Below are positions 9,294-18,845 of a DNA stretch of 44,292 bases, piece by piece; the first letter of the stretch is position 1; each line of letters begins with the position of its first letter. Position numbers and translations under genes: made by a program. The stretch spans positions 1-44,292 of the forward strand of contig CAJWEP010000004.1 in the NCBI GenBank assembly GCA_913030945.1, in the 5' to 3' direction. The stretch comes from an uncultured Verrucomicrobiota bacterium. Its GTDB lineage: Bacteria; Verrucomicrobiota; Verrucomicrobiia; Limisphaerales; UBA1096. The notes beneath the pieces were generated by a model that was given only the letters and a program-made list of their open reading frames with translations, did no database searches and was not told where the DNA came from.

Positions 9294-10154
9294 ATGTGGG
9301 ACGAGATCGTCGAGCAAATCTGCGCAACCACCGGCGTGGCGTTCCGACTGGCCAACGCGCGGCCGGTCGACGGCGGGTGCATCAACGAAGCGTACCGGCT
9401 CGACGGTGACGGAGGCCCATTCTTCGCCAAGCTCAACCGGGCCGACGAATTATCGATGTTCGAGGCCGAGGCCGACGGACTGCGCGACATCGACGCCACG
9501 GGGACGATCCGCGTTCCCCGGCCCATCTGCCACGGCGTCAGCGGGAGCCGGGCGTACCTCGTGCTCGAGCACATCGAACTGGGCGGGGGCGGTTCGGAAA
9601 CGGAACTTGGCCGCCGCTTGGCCAAGCTGCACGCCGCGCCGCGGGCGCACTACGGCTGGCGGCGCGACAACACGATCGGCAGCACCCCGCAGCCGAACCC
9701 GGAGGGCGACGACTGGGTGGCCTTCCTACGTGAGCACCGGCTGGGCTTCCAGTGCCGCTTGGCCAAGCGCAACGGATTGCGGCTCGACGACGCGAACAAA
9801 CTGCTTGGCCAACTCGACCGTTTTTTTACCAACTACGAACCAAGACCGTCACTGCTGCACGGTGACTTGTGGTGCGGCAACGTGGCGTTCGGGCCAGGCG
9901 GCGAGCCGGTGATTTTCGACCCGGCGACATATCGCGGCGACCGGGAGGCGGAGTTTGGATTGGCGGATATGTTCGGTGGTTTTGGAAGCGCCTTTTGGTC
10001 GGCGTACGAGGCGGAGTGGCCACTCGATCCCGGTTACAGCACACGCAAGCTGCTGTACCGCCTTTACCACACGCTGAACCACTTCAACATCTTCGGCGGC
10101 AGCTATGGTTCAGCAGCGGAGGGAATCGTCGGCCGCTTGCTTCAAGCACTGTAA
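9294..10154 (+). CDS. Fructosamine kinase / ketosamine-3-kinase family protein
   Basis: FFAKLNRADELSMFEAEADGLRDI; SLLHGDLWCGNVAFGPGGEPVIFDPATYRGDREAEFGLADMFGGF. Confidence 0.88.
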   Translation: MWDEIVEQICATTGVAFRLANARPVDGGCINEAYRLDGDGGPFFAKLNRADELSMFEAEADGLRDIDATGTIRVPRPICHGVSGSRAYLVLEHIELGGGGSETELGRRLAKLHAAPRAHYGWRRDNTIGSTPQPNPEGDDWVAFLREHRLGFQCRLAKRNGLRLDDANKLLGQLDRFFTNYEPRPSLLHGDLWCGNVAFGPGGEPVIFDPATYRGDREAEFGLADMFGGFGSAFWSAYEAEWPLDPGYSTRKLLYRLYHTLNHFNIFGGSYGSAAEGIVGRLLQAL

Positions 10155-10223
10155 ACAGATAATTCCCGGCGATGCCGGCCGGGGGGTTGGTGAAAAACGA
10201 TTTGATTACTCGGCGGTGGCCGG

Positions 10224-12140
10224 TTACACCTCAGCCTCGGCCTCCACGCCGGCGGCCGCGCTCGGCCCAGTGACGGTGTGCTGCTCGATGGTGTCGATCC
10301 GATAGCGCCGTGACTCATTATTGACCTCGAGCTTGGCCTCCTCGCCAGGTTTTTTACCGAGGAACGCCTGGCCCAACGGCGTGAGGTAACTGAGGATTTG
10401 GTTGTCTGGATCGCCGTCCCAAGCGCCGAGAATGATGAATGTCTCCGGCTTATTGGTCTCGAGGTTGGTCACGCCCACCTTGTTGCCGACGGTGACCTGA
10501 TCGGTCGTGGCATCGGAAAAGTCGGTGGCCCGGGCGCGTGTCAGATCGACTTCCAGTTCGCCCTTGCGGGAGAGGAGCAGTTTCTGCGTTTCCTTGGCCG
10601 CCTTGAACTCGTGATTCTCACGCAGATCGCCATAGCTGCGTGCGATGGCGATCTCCCTGGAGTTGGCGGGAATCTTCTCCTTGACCAGCTCCTCGTACTC
10701 AAGTTTGCGCCGCTCGAGGCTAGGCCAGGAGACGACAAGAGTATTGTCCTCCTTGACCTGATCGCCGGAAATCATCGGCTGGATTGAGGGGAACTCCTTG
10801 ACGATGCGGCCCAGTAGCGAGCGCTTGTCCATGTCGTCAAAGCAGTTGGTCGACTGCAGCGCGCGCACCAGGTCCTCGATCAGTTCAACGTCAGCGGAAC
10901 TGATCAGGTCAGTTATCAGTTCCTGATCGCTTAGAATCAAATCCCCCAGCTTGCTGGTTTTGCGATCCTCAAACCGGTCATTTTCAATGGCGGCCATCAT
11001 CGCACGGAACACTCCCGGGCCGAGGATGTCGGCAAAGCTGTCGGAACGGTTCTTGCCTACCCACAGCATCAGGTCGGTGCTAGCCTCTCGCTTGCTGATG
11101 AGTCTTGTCAGTCTGGCCTTGAACTTTTCGAAATGACCGGTGTCGATGAGAATCTGGATCAGTTCCCCCACCAACCGAAGCCCGGTCTCGTTGAGCAGCT
11201 TGAGGTAGGTGTCGACCCAGATGTCCGGATGGGCTTCGCGAAAAGCCTCCAGAGCGAGCTTCTGCTTTGTGGCGGAAAGGCCCTCGATCACTCCGGCCAG
11301 ATTGTCCGCTTTCTCAAAAATGTCGTCTGCTCTCAGTTCCCCTTCCTGCGGCTGGTCGCCGGACTGTGTGCGGATGGCGTCGCGCAGCAGGATCGCCTCG
11401 AGTGCCAGTGACGGCTTGAGTGTCAGATGGTTCTTGATGGCGGTGTTCAGGATGGCCACCACCTCCTCCAGCACTGCCTCCTTGTTTTCGACATCGTCAA
11501 TGCCTTTCCAAAGCTCGCTGACTGCGGCCAACTGCGCCTTCAAGCCCTTGGCATCGCGGATATTTCTCATCAGTTTGTCCGCCGGGGAGAGTTCCTCGGC
11601 GTGGTAGACAATCGGCTCAGTTTTCTTGACCGGCAACTGAAAGTGCCCGTCGCTCTTCATTTCCTTCTTGGCGTTGGCCCACCATTTTTTCCAGTCCTCC
11701 TCGATGACATCCGGCACCAGCGACTCCTGTATCTGCGCGATGGTCGACTGCCCGCCGTAGCTCTCGAGCACCAGCTTGATCAACTCGAGGTGGTGCAGGG
11801 CGCCCATGCGTTTCAGGCCCGCCAAGTCGGTTGCCTTACGCGCCAGAATATGGCTCGAACTGAGCGGACTGAGCACCTTCGCGGCAAACCCCAGGTCCAT
11901 TGGGTGTCCCGGCTTGGACTGGAAGTCGATGGTCATCTTGGCCATCAACGTGTCCACCGTGGTGATCTTCCCAAACCCCCACGATCGGTGCGTGCAAAAT
12001 CCAGCCGTCACCAAATCCGTCAGCGTATCCGTGAGCTTGGGATCCAGTTTCCCATCGAGCACCAGTCGCTTGAACTCGCTCTGGAGTTGATCGGATTGCT
12101 CTGTGGTGGTGGTTGCTTCCTCGGTCATTTTTTCGCTCAT
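10224..12140 (-). CDS. Large GreA/GreB-type transcript cleavage factor fusion
   Basis: C-terminal third is GreA-like (IPANSREIAIARSYGDLRENHEFKAAKETQKLLLSRKGELE...ILSYLTPLGQAFLGKKPGEEAKLEV); about 430-aa N-terminal region. Start at MSEK (12140) or MTEE (12128). Confidence 0.8.
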   Translation of the reverse strand: MSEKMTEEATTTTEQSDQLQSEFKRLVLDGKLDPKLTDTLTDLVTAGFCTHRSWGFGKITTVDTLMAKMTIDFQSKPGHPMDLGFAAKVLSPLSSSHILARKATDLAGLKRMGALHHLELIKLVLESYGGQSTIAQIQESLVPDVIEEDWKKWWANAKKEMKSDGHFQLPVKKTEPIVYHAEELSPADKLMRNIRDAKGLKAQLAAVSELWKGIDDVENKEAVLEEVVAILNTAIKNHLTLKPSLALEAILLRDAIRTQSGDQPQEGELRADDIFEKADNLAGVIEGLSATKQKLALEAFREAHPDIWVDTYLKLLNETGLRLVGELIQILIDTGHFEKFKARLTRLISKREASTDLMLWVGKNRSDSFADILGPGVFRAMMAAIENDRFEDRKTSKLGDLILSDQELITDLISSADVELIEDLVRALQSTNCFDDMDKRSLLGRIVKEFPSIQPMISGDQVKEDNTLVVSWPSLERRKLEYEELVKEKIPANSREIAIARSYGDLRENHEFKAAKETQKLLLSRKGELEVDLTRARATDFSDATTDQVTVGNKVGVTNLETNKPETFIILGAWDGDPDNQILSYLTPLGQAFLGKKPGEEAKLEVNNESRRYRIDTIEQHTVTGPSAAAGVEAEAEV

Positions 12141-12185
12141 CAGGTAAAACTCGGCCTGCGCCGCCAAAGCCGGCATCCTAGCGGC

Positions 12186-13520
12186 GTGTCGGGTAGAAAA
12201 TCAAGACAAATTGTGCTTCAATCTTTGTTGCGCTCACAACAAACGCAGCGAGCCGTCGAGCCAATCCTCGCTCGCCAATTCCGGTCCGCCGCGCTCTCAA
12301 GCGTCGACACCGGACTCTGCCGAGAACTCGTCTCCGGCTGCGTTCGATGGCGGCGGCTGCTTGACTGGCTGATCGAGCGCGCCACCGAAGGCCGAGAACA
12401 GAAACCGGCCGTGCGGGAGATTCTCCGGCTCGGCCTGTACCAGATTTTCTTCCTCAACCGCATCCCCGAGCACGCCATCGTTGATGAGAGTGTCCGCCTG
12501 GCCAAGGCCGAGAGATGCCTCGGCCAAGCCGGTTTCATCAATGCCATGTTGCGGCGCTTCCTCCGCGAGCGGGAGCAAATCACCCGTGACATTGCGAATC
12601 TGCAGGAGGAACGCCCGGCGCTTGGCCAATCCCACCCCGACTGGCTTTTCGAGCAGTGGGAACAGCGCTGGGGCCGCGAAAAAACCATTCGCCTCATGGA
12701 ATGGAACAACCAGCCGGCCCCGACCTGTGCCCGCGTCAACCGCCTCGTCACCGACCCCGTACACTTGGCCAAGCGTTGGGATGACGAAGGCGTTGAGGCC
12801 ACGCCAATCAACTGCGACTGGGCCCAACCGGACAGCCTGTTTCGCCTCCGCCAGCACCCCCCGCTCGAGTCACTCGGCAGCTTTCGCGACGGCCTGTTCT
12901 ACATTCAGGATCCCAGCACACTGCTGCCCGTCGACCTGCTCGATCCGCGGCCGGGCCAGGCCGTACTCGACCTCTGCGCCGCGCCTGGCGGCAAGACTTG
13001 CCACATCGCCGGGCAAATGAAAAACGAAGGTCAGCTCAGCGCGCTCGACACCAGCGAATCGCGGCTCGGGTTGCTGCGCGAAAACTGCGACCGCATGCGC
13101 GTCACCTGCGCCACGCTTGGCCAAGCGGATGCCGTGGCGACGGGCGAGTACGACCGGGTGCTCGTCGACGTCCCCTGCTCCAACACCGGCGTCATGCGTC
13201 GTCGGCTCGACCTACGCTGGCGTCTCAGCCCCGGCCAAGCCAAGCTGTTCGCCGACGAGCAGCTCAAGCTGCTTGGCCAAGCCGCAGCACACGCCAAGCC
13301 AGACGGCCAACTCGTGTACAGCACCTGCAGCATCGAACCGGAGGAGAACAATCAACTCGTCGCCCGCTTCCTCGAGGCCAACACCGGATGGGCACTCGCC
13401 GACGAGCGCATGCTGCACCCGGTCGAAGACCACATCGACGGCGCCTACGCCGCCCGCCTCACGCGAAAGACAGGCGATAAGCGCCCCGGCCGGCCAATCG
13501 GATTTTTGGTGAAGCAATAA
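12186..13520 (+). CDS. rsmB: 16S rRNA (cytosine-C5) methyltransferase RsmB-like
   Basis: NusB-like N-terminus; VLDLCAAPGGKTCHIA; VLVDVPCSNTGVMRRRLDLRWR; LVYSTCSIEPEENNQLV. GTG start at 12186 inferred; the track ORF start at 11427 lies antisense inside the gre gene. Confidence 0.87.
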   Translation: MSGRKSRQIVLQSLLRSQQTQRAVEPILARQFRSAALSSVDTGLCRELVSGCVRWRRLLDWLIERATEGREQKPAVREILRLGLYQIFFLNRIPEHAIVDESVRLAKAERCLGQAGFINAMLRRFLREREQITRDIANLQEERPALGQSHPDWLFEQWEQRWGREKTIRLMEWNNQPAPTCARVNRLVTDPVHLAKRWDDEGVEATPINCDWAQPDSLFRLRQHPPLESLGSFRDGLFYIQDPSTLLPVDLLDPRPGQAVLDLCAAPGGKTCHIAGQMKNEGQLSALDTSESRLGLLRENCDRMRVTCATLGQADAVATGEYDRVLVDVPCSNTGVMRRRLDLRWRLSPGQAKLFADEQLKLLGQAAAHAKPDGQLVYSTCSIEPEENNQLVARFLEANTGWALADERMLHPVEDHIDGAYAARLTRKTGDKRPGRPIGFLVKQ

Positions 13521-13845
13521 TCCCGGACGACTGGGCCGTTGATGAGGTGTTCCTGGATGATGCGCTCGAGGACCTCAGGTGTGCAGGAGTGATACCAGGC
13601 ACCCTCCGGCAATGGGGCCTCGCGTGCAGACCCGGAGACAGTTGGCCTTGGTGCGGTGCACTTTTGGCTCGGTGCCAACGAGGCCAAGCTCCTTGAGCCG
13701 GGTTTTCAAAAACGCCCTCGACTCGAGGCCGCCCGCCTTGTCGCAGCACTTGGGCTCGGACTGGTCGGCGCAGAGAAAAAATGTGACGCTCAATTTTTTC
13801 CAGCCCGAGCGTTGCCGAGACTTTCTCGAGTTGCTCGTCCGCCAC
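13445..13845 (-). pseudogene. (2Fe-2S) thioredoxin-like ferredoxin, at least two frame disruptions
   Basis: Three minus frames carry consecutive pieces: MADEQLEKVSATLGLEKIERHIF | LCADQSEPKCCDKAGGLESRAFLKTRLKELGLVGTEPKVHRTKANCLRVCTRGPIA | LPEGAWYHSCTPEVLERIIQEHLINGPVVRDYCF. Confidence 0.72.
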
Positions 13846-13848
13846 GGG

Positions 13849-15111
13849 TTATTGGATCGGCTTGAGTTCGCGTATCCAGACGTTCCGGTAACGGACCGGG
13901 TTGCCGTGATCCTGCAACTGGATGTGCCCGGGGCCGTGCACCCTGTACGGCCGGGTTTTCTTGTGGCCGAGGATTCCCGGAATCTCCACGCCGTGCTGGG
14001 TGAGCACACCATTGTGCAGTACGGTGATGCGCGCCTTCTTGACGACTTTGCCGTCCGCAAACTCAGGTATCTCGAAAATGATGTCGTACGACTGCCAGAC
14101 TCCCGGAGGGCGGGAAGCGTTCACCCGCGGCGGACGGAAGCCGTAGAGCGAACTGGCCTGACCGTCCGGGTAGGTGAGGTTGTCGTAGTTGTCCTGCACC
14201 TGCAATTCGTAGATCCCGGCGAGGAAGACGCCGGAATTACCCCGCCCCTGGCTGCTGCCCTTCACCTCCGACGGGCTTGCCCACTCGATGTGAAGCTGCA
14301 CGCTGCCGAATTTCTGTTTCGTGCGGATGGTGCCGGATTTTTTTCCGCACTCGAAGTAGCCGTCGCCAAGCGTCCACTTGGGCGAGTTGCCCTTGCCGTC
14401 TTCCCACGCGTCAAGATTGGTTCCGTCGAACAGCACGATCGCATCGGAGGGCGGCGTGCCCGGCACATCGCTCGGCGCCACCGTGCCGGGATGAATCTGG
14501 TGCGGCTGGGGGCGGAACGGATCGTGCACCACCCACGGGGTTCCGGGAATCTTCGGCGTGTTGGTGTAGCCGAAGCGCACGCCCTTGAGCGACTCAAGCT
14601 CGACGATCCGGTAGCCGCTCATGTCGCTGGCGCGGTTCGGGGAGGAGATGCCGCCGGTGTACGACACCACGCCGATGATGTCGGATTTGCCAAGGCGGCT
14701 CCACTCGTCGCCGGAGCGGTACTCGTAAATAAAGAAGGCCCCGTCGAAGCCAAGCCGCAGGCTGACGGTATCGGCAACATCGGCCTGCCCAACGAGAGAG
14801 CGTTCGCCATCGCGAAAGCGCACGGCATAGATCACGCCCTCCGACCGGAACACGGAGGCGTAACTGCCTCGCCCGGCGCTCAGAAAAATGCCGCCGCTCC
14901 CCTCGATGGAGATCTCCTGCACCATGCCCTGAACGAGGCCGCCCAAGTCGCGGCGTTTCACCTCCCAGCCGCCGGTACCGGGAATCTCGGTGAAATCGCT
15001 CCAACCTTCCCTAGAAAAGTCGGCATCCTCAAAGTGCACCTTGTCCGCCGCTTGGCCTGCAACCAGCCCAAGCGACAGAATCACCGCCGTAAAAAACGTT
15101 GTTTTAGTCAT
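13849..15111 (-). CDS. DUF1080 (3-keto-disaccharide hydrolase-like) exported protein
   Basis: Signal peptide MTKTTFFTAVILSLGLVAGQA; IVLFDGTNLDAWEDG...GNSGVFLAGIYELQVQDNY...PVRYRNVWIRELKP. Confidence 0.88.
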   Translation of the reverse strand: MTKTTFFTAVILSLGLVAGQAADKVHFEDADFSREGWSDFTEIPGTGGWEVKRRDLGGLVQGMVQEISIEGSGGIFLSAGRGSYASVFRSEGVIYAVRFRDGERSLVGQADVADTVSLRLGFDGAFFIYEYRSGDEWSRLGKSDIIGVVSYTGGISSPNRASDMSGYRIVELESLKGVRFGYTNTPKIPGTPWVVHDPFRPQPHQIHPGTVAPSDVPGTPPSDAIVLFDGTNLDAWEDGKGNSPKWTLGDGYFECGKKSGTIRTKQKFGSVQLHIEWASPSEVKGSSQGRGNSGVFLAGIYELQVQDNYDNLTYPDGQASSLYGFRPPRVNASRPPGVWQSYDIIFEIPEFADGKVVKKARITVLHNGVLTQHGVEIPGILGHKKTRPYRVHGPGHIQLQDHGNPVRYRNVWIRELKPIQ

Positions 15112-15259
15112 GATAGCAAAAAATCGGGTACGCATTTATAACAGCTTAGCCAAGCGCACCCTAGCGACAAAAACAAATTATTTCAGAAAATGGCTTGTGC
15201 AGCAGCAGACCATTGACTAGTTTTTTTGCCCTTTTTTCGAGGAAGGGGACCAGAACCAG

Positions 15260-15472
15260 ATGCAGAAGAAAGCCAAATCCATCAAGACGCGCAAGTCAGT
15301 AGCCAAGCGGTTCAAGATCACCGCCTCGGGCAAAATTGTCAGGAATCGCCCCGGAAAACGGCACCTTTTGGCCAGCAAAAACGCCAAGCGCCGCCGCAAA
15401 CTCGGAACCCCGGCGCTCGTGGACAAGACCGATTACGCACGGGTGATGGAAAATCTGCCGTTCAGCCGCTGA
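15260..15472 (+). CDS. rpmI: 50S ribosomal protein L35
   Basis: MQKKAKSIKTRKSVAKRFKITASGKIVRNRPGKRHLLASKNAKRRRKLG. Confidence 0.95.
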   Translation: MQKKAKSIKTRKSVAKRFKITASGKIVRNRPGKRHLLASKNAKRRRKLGTPALVDKTDYARVMENLPFSR

Positions 15473-15500
15473 GGCTTAAACCCGTCAATTCAATTCAATC

Positions 15501-15863
15501 ATGAGAGTCACCAACGCAGTCGCCTCCCGCAAACGCCGCAAGCGCATGATCGAAGCCGCTAAGGGTTTCCGTCTGCGCCGCTCTAAACTTTACCGCTACG
15601 CCAAGGACGCAGTCGAGCACGGCCGCCAGTACGCCTACCGCGACCGCAAAAACAAAAAGCGCACCTTCCGTGCCCTCTGGAACCTGCGCATCAACGCTGC
15701 AGCCCGTGACGCTGGCATCACTTACAGCCGCTTCATCGAGGGTCTCAAGGCCGCCAAGGTCGAAGTCAACCGCAAAGTGCTGGCCGATCTGGCCGCAACC
15801 GACTCGGTGGCCTTCGGCGAACTGGTGAGCACCGCCAAGAGCGCACTCGAGGCCAAGGGCTGA
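15501..15863 (+). CDS. rplT: 50S ribosomal protein L20
   Basis: MRVTNAVASRKRRKRMIEAAKGFRLRRSKLYRYAKDAVEHGRQYAYRDRKNKKRTFRALWNLRINAA. Confidence 0.96.
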   Translation: MRVTNAVASRKRRKRMIEAAKGFRLRRSKLYRYAKDAVEHGRQYAYRDRKNKKRTFRALWNLRINAAARDAGITYSRFIEGLKAAKVEVNRKVLADLAATDSVAFGELVSTAKSALEAKG

Positions 15864-15890
15864 GCAATTGGCCAAGTTGACTTTTTGAGT

Positions 15891-15924
15891 GGGCGGTCTT
15901 TAATGGCCGCCCTCTTTTGTTTTC
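15891..15924 (+). terminator. Rho-independent terminator or attenuator-like hairpin between rplT and pheS
   Basis: GGGCGG-tctttaatgg-CCGCCC followed by TCTTTTGTTTT. Confidence 0.6.
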
Positions 15925-15943
15925 AAAAAGGGAAACGTGAGCC

Positions 15944-16948
15944 ATGTCATTCCTGGACGAAATCACTCCGCTGAAGGAAGCCGCCCTGCAGGCGCTCGAG
16001 GCCGCCGACAGCCTGGCCAAACTCGACGACGTGCGCGTGCTGTACCTCGGAACCAACGGCCAATTCACCGGACTGCTCAAGCAGATGAGCGGCTTGGCCA
16101 AGGAGGAACGCCCCGCCATCGGCAAAGCAGTCAACTTGGCCAAGGCCGAACTCACCCAGACGCTCGATCGCCGACGCAAGGAACTCGAACTCGCCGTCGC
16201 CACTCCGCAACGCGCCACCGACTTCACCGCGCCGGGCCGGCGCCGACCGCTTGGCAAACAGCACCCGCTCACGCAGGTCACCGAGGACATCGTCCGCAGC
16301 TTCCGCAAAATCGGGTTCGCCGTCGCCGACGGCCCGGAGATCGAGAGCGAACGCTACTGCTTCGACGCTCTCAACACCCCGGCCGACCACCCCGCTCGTG
16401 ACACACAGGACACTTTCTTTTTGGACACTGCCGACCGGCCGCTGCTCCGCACTCACACATCGTCGGTGCAGATTCGTGTGATGGAAAAGACCCCGCCGCC
16501 GGTTCGAATCATCGTGCCGGGCCGCGTGTACCGCCGAGACACCGCCGACGCCACACACAACCCGACCTTCCACCAGATTGAAGGCCTGTATGTGGACAAA
16601 AACGTCACCGTCGGCGACCTCAAGGGTACGGTGGAGTTTGTATTCAAAGAACTGCTAGGCAAGGAAGTGAAGCTGCGTTTTCGGCCGCACTACTTTTCCT
16701 ACACCGAGCCGAGCCTCGAGATTGATTTCAGCAGCCCACTCGTCCGCAAGATGGGCAAGGAATGGCTCGAGATCGCCGGCTGCGGCATGGTGCATCCGGC
16801 GGTGTTTGAAAACGTCGGGTACGACCCCGGGGAATGGAGTGGCTGGGCGTTTGGCTTCGGCATCGAGCGCATCGCGATGATCCGCTACGGCATCAGCGAC
16901 ATCCGTTTGTTCTACGAAAACGACCTCCGGTTCCTCGACCAGTTTTAG
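15944..16948 (+). CDS. pheS: Phenylalanine-tRNA ligase alpha subunit
   Basis: HPLTQVTEDIVRSFRKIGFAVADGPEIE...LLRTHTSSVQIRVME...NPTFHQIEGLYVDKNV...GWAFGFGIERIAMIRYGISDIRLFYENDLRFLDQF. Confidence 0.96.
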   Translation: MSFLDEITPLKEAALQALEAADSLAKLDDVRVLYLGTNGQFTGLLKQMSGLAKEERPAIGKAVNLAKAELTQTLDRRRKELELAVATPQRATDFTAPGRRRPLGKQHPLTQVTEDIVRSFRKIGFAVADGPEIESERYCFDALNTPADHPARDTQDTFFLDTADRPLLRTHTSSVQIRVMEKTPPPVRIIVPGRVYRRDTADATHNPTFHQIEGLYVDKNVTVGDLKGTVEFVFKELLGKEVKLRFRPHYFSYTEPSLEIDFSSPLVRKMGKEWLEIAGCGMVHPAVFENVGYDPGEWSGWAFGFGIERIAMIRYGISDIRLFYENDLRFLDQF

Positions 16949-17104
16949 CGCTTATAGCCAAGCGGAGCGTATGCCGTCTGGATAAATTTATTCCCAAGGG
17001 CACGAATGCACTTGATTGGTGTTTGCCAATTGTTACTTTTTCGCAGTCGCGAGCAGGGCTGATCTACAGCGCAAACCAAAACCGCGACCACTCCGAAACC
17101 TGAC

Positions 17105-18049
17105 GTGAAAATATTCGCTGGCAGTTCCAACCTTCCCCTTGCCGATGCCATTTGCAGTAACATTGGCATCGAGCCGGGCAAAATCTCCATCACCGCATTC
17201 CCCGACGGGGAAACCTTTGCCAAGATAGAGGAAAACGTCCGAGGTGAGGATGTGTATGTGATTCAATCGACCTGCCCGCCGACAAATCATCACTTGATGG
17301 AGCTGTTCATCATCATGGACGCGCTCAAGCGGGCCAGCGCCGACCGCATCACAGCGGTGCTGCCGTTTTACGGCTACGCCCGACAGGATCGGAAGGATCA
17401 GCCGCGTGTGCCGATCTCGGCCAAGCTCGTGGCCAATCTGCTGGTGGCTGCCGGGGCCAACCGCATTTTGACGATGGATCTGCATGCCCAGCAGATTCAG
17501 GGCTTTTTCGACATCCCGGTGGATCATCTGTACGCCTCGCCGGTAATCTTCGCCTATCTTAAATACGCCAAAAAGGAGAACCAAGTGGTTGTCAGTCCGG
17601 ATGTGGGCGGGCTAAAAATGGCCCACGCCTACTCGGAAATGCTCGGGGCCGACCTGGCAATCGTCGCGAAACGCCGCACAAGCGCCACCGATACCGAGTC
17701 GGTTGGCATTATCGGCGATATTGAGGGTAAAAACGCACTTTTGGTCGACGACCTCACCGAAACGGCCGGCACGCTGGTGAATGCAGCCTCCATTCTCAAG
17801 GAGCACGGCGCAGCGAGCGTTCGGGCCTGTGTTTCGCATACAATTCTTAATAATTTGGGTATCGATCGGCTGAAGAACTCTTGTATTGACGAACTTATAA
17901 CAACTGATACAGTCCCCCGCCCCGAAATCGAGGGGTTGAACATAAACACCCTCTCCGTTGCGGGATTGCTGGGGGAAGCCATCCAGCGAATACACAACAA
18001 TTCCTCGGTGAACTCCCTGTTCCGGTTCAAGGGAGCGCGTACCACCTGA
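17105..18049 (+). CDS. prs: Ribose-phosphate pyrophosphokinase
   Basis: MKIFAGSSNLPLADAI...AVLPFYGYARQDRKDQPRVPISAKLVANLL...LTMDLHAQQIQGFFDIPVDHL; GTG start. Confidence 0.96.
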   Translation: MKIFAGSSNLPLADAICSNIGIEPGKISITAFPDGETFAKIEENVRGEDVYVIQSTCPPTNHHLMELFIIMDALKRASADRITAVLPFYGYARQDRKDQPRVPISAKLVANLLVAAGANRILTMDLHAQQIQGFFDIPVDHLYASPVIFAYLKYAKKENQVVVSPDVGGLKMAHAYSEMLGADLAIVAKRRTSATDTESVGIIGDIEGKNALLVDDLTETAGTLVNAASILKEHGAASVRACVSHTILNNLGIDRLKNSCIDELITTDTVPRPEIEGLNINTLSVAGLLGEAIQRIHNNSSVNSLFRFKGARTT

Positions 18050-18084
18050 GCACCGCCGAGGGAGGCAGTTTTTGGTAATATTAC

Positions 18085-18783
18085 ATGAAAGCAATCTCGT
18101 TGGCCGCGATTCCGCGGACGTTGATTAAAACGACAGGCAGCAAAAAAGTCCGCCAAGGCGGAGGGTTGCCCGGCGTTGTTTACGGCAATGGTGAACCACA
18201 GAGCGTCGAGCTCGAAGCCAAGCAATTTGGCAAAGCGGTAAAATCCACCGAGGCGAAAAACTTCCTTGTGGAACTGGAAATTGAAGGCAAAAAGAGCAGA
18301 GCACTTGTGCAGGATATCCAGAAGAACCCCCTGACAAACATGTTCATCCATGTCGATTTCAAGCGCCTGACTGAAGACAGCGTGGTCACAGCCCAAGTCC
18401 CGCTGCAACCTCTCGGTACCGCCGAGGGCGTGAAGCTGGGCGGGGTTATGTTGACGCCGATGCACACAATCACGCTAAAAGGTCGGCCGGCAGACATCCC
18501 AGAAAGCCTCGAGCCGGACGTCAGCCATCTAGAGGTGGGCCAATCCATTTACCTGGAGGAACTCGCATTGCCAAAAGGGGTCACCGCTATCGGTTCTCCA
18601 AAGGCTCTGGTAATCGCAGTTGCCACCTCACGCATGCAGATGATGGCCGAGGCCGAAGAGGCAGCTGCGGCAGAGGCAGCTGCGGCAGAGGCAACCGCCG
18701 AGGGCGAAGCCCCAGCAGAAGAAGGTGCCAAGGAAGAAGGCGGCGCCGATGCTGCCGAGGGCGGGGACAAGAAGGAAGGTTGA
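18085..18783 (+). CDS. rplY: 50S ribosomal protein L25/CTC with Ala/Glu-rich C-terminal tail
   Basis: KVRQGGGLPGVVYGNGEPQSVELEAKQF...DVSHLEVGQSIYLEELALPKGVTA; tail EEAAAAEAAAAEATAEGEAPAEEGAKEEGG. Confidence 0.92.
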   Translation: MKAISLAAIPRTLIKTTGSKKVRQGGGLPGVVYGNGEPQSVELEAKQFGKAVKSTEAKNFLVELEIEGKKSRALVQDIQKNPLTNMFIHVDFKRLTEDSVVTAQVPLQPLGTAEGVKLGGVMLTPMHTITLKGRPADIPESLEPDVSHLEVGQSIYLEELALPKGVTAIGSPKALVIAVATSRMQMMAEAEEAAAAEAAAAEATAEGEAPAEEGAKEEGGADAAEGGDKKEG

Positions 18784-18845
18784 CAAATTTGAGCGACGAC
18801 CCGCCGAATTGGCAGGACCGTCGTGTTCTTTGAGAAGGCCCGCGT

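Noticed and set aside
11427-12185. N-terminal extension of the RsmB ORF
   Set aside because: Antisense to the gre fusion; RsmB homology begins around the GTG at 12186.
13579-15141. 520-aa plus-strand ORF
   Set aside because: Antisense shadow of the DUF1080 gene and ferredoxin pseudogene; no recognisable motifs, typical of GC-rich mirror frames.
18650-18783. Ala/Glu repeat tract at the end of rplY as a distinct repeat element
   Set aside because: Low-complexity acidic tails are common in L25/CTC proteins.
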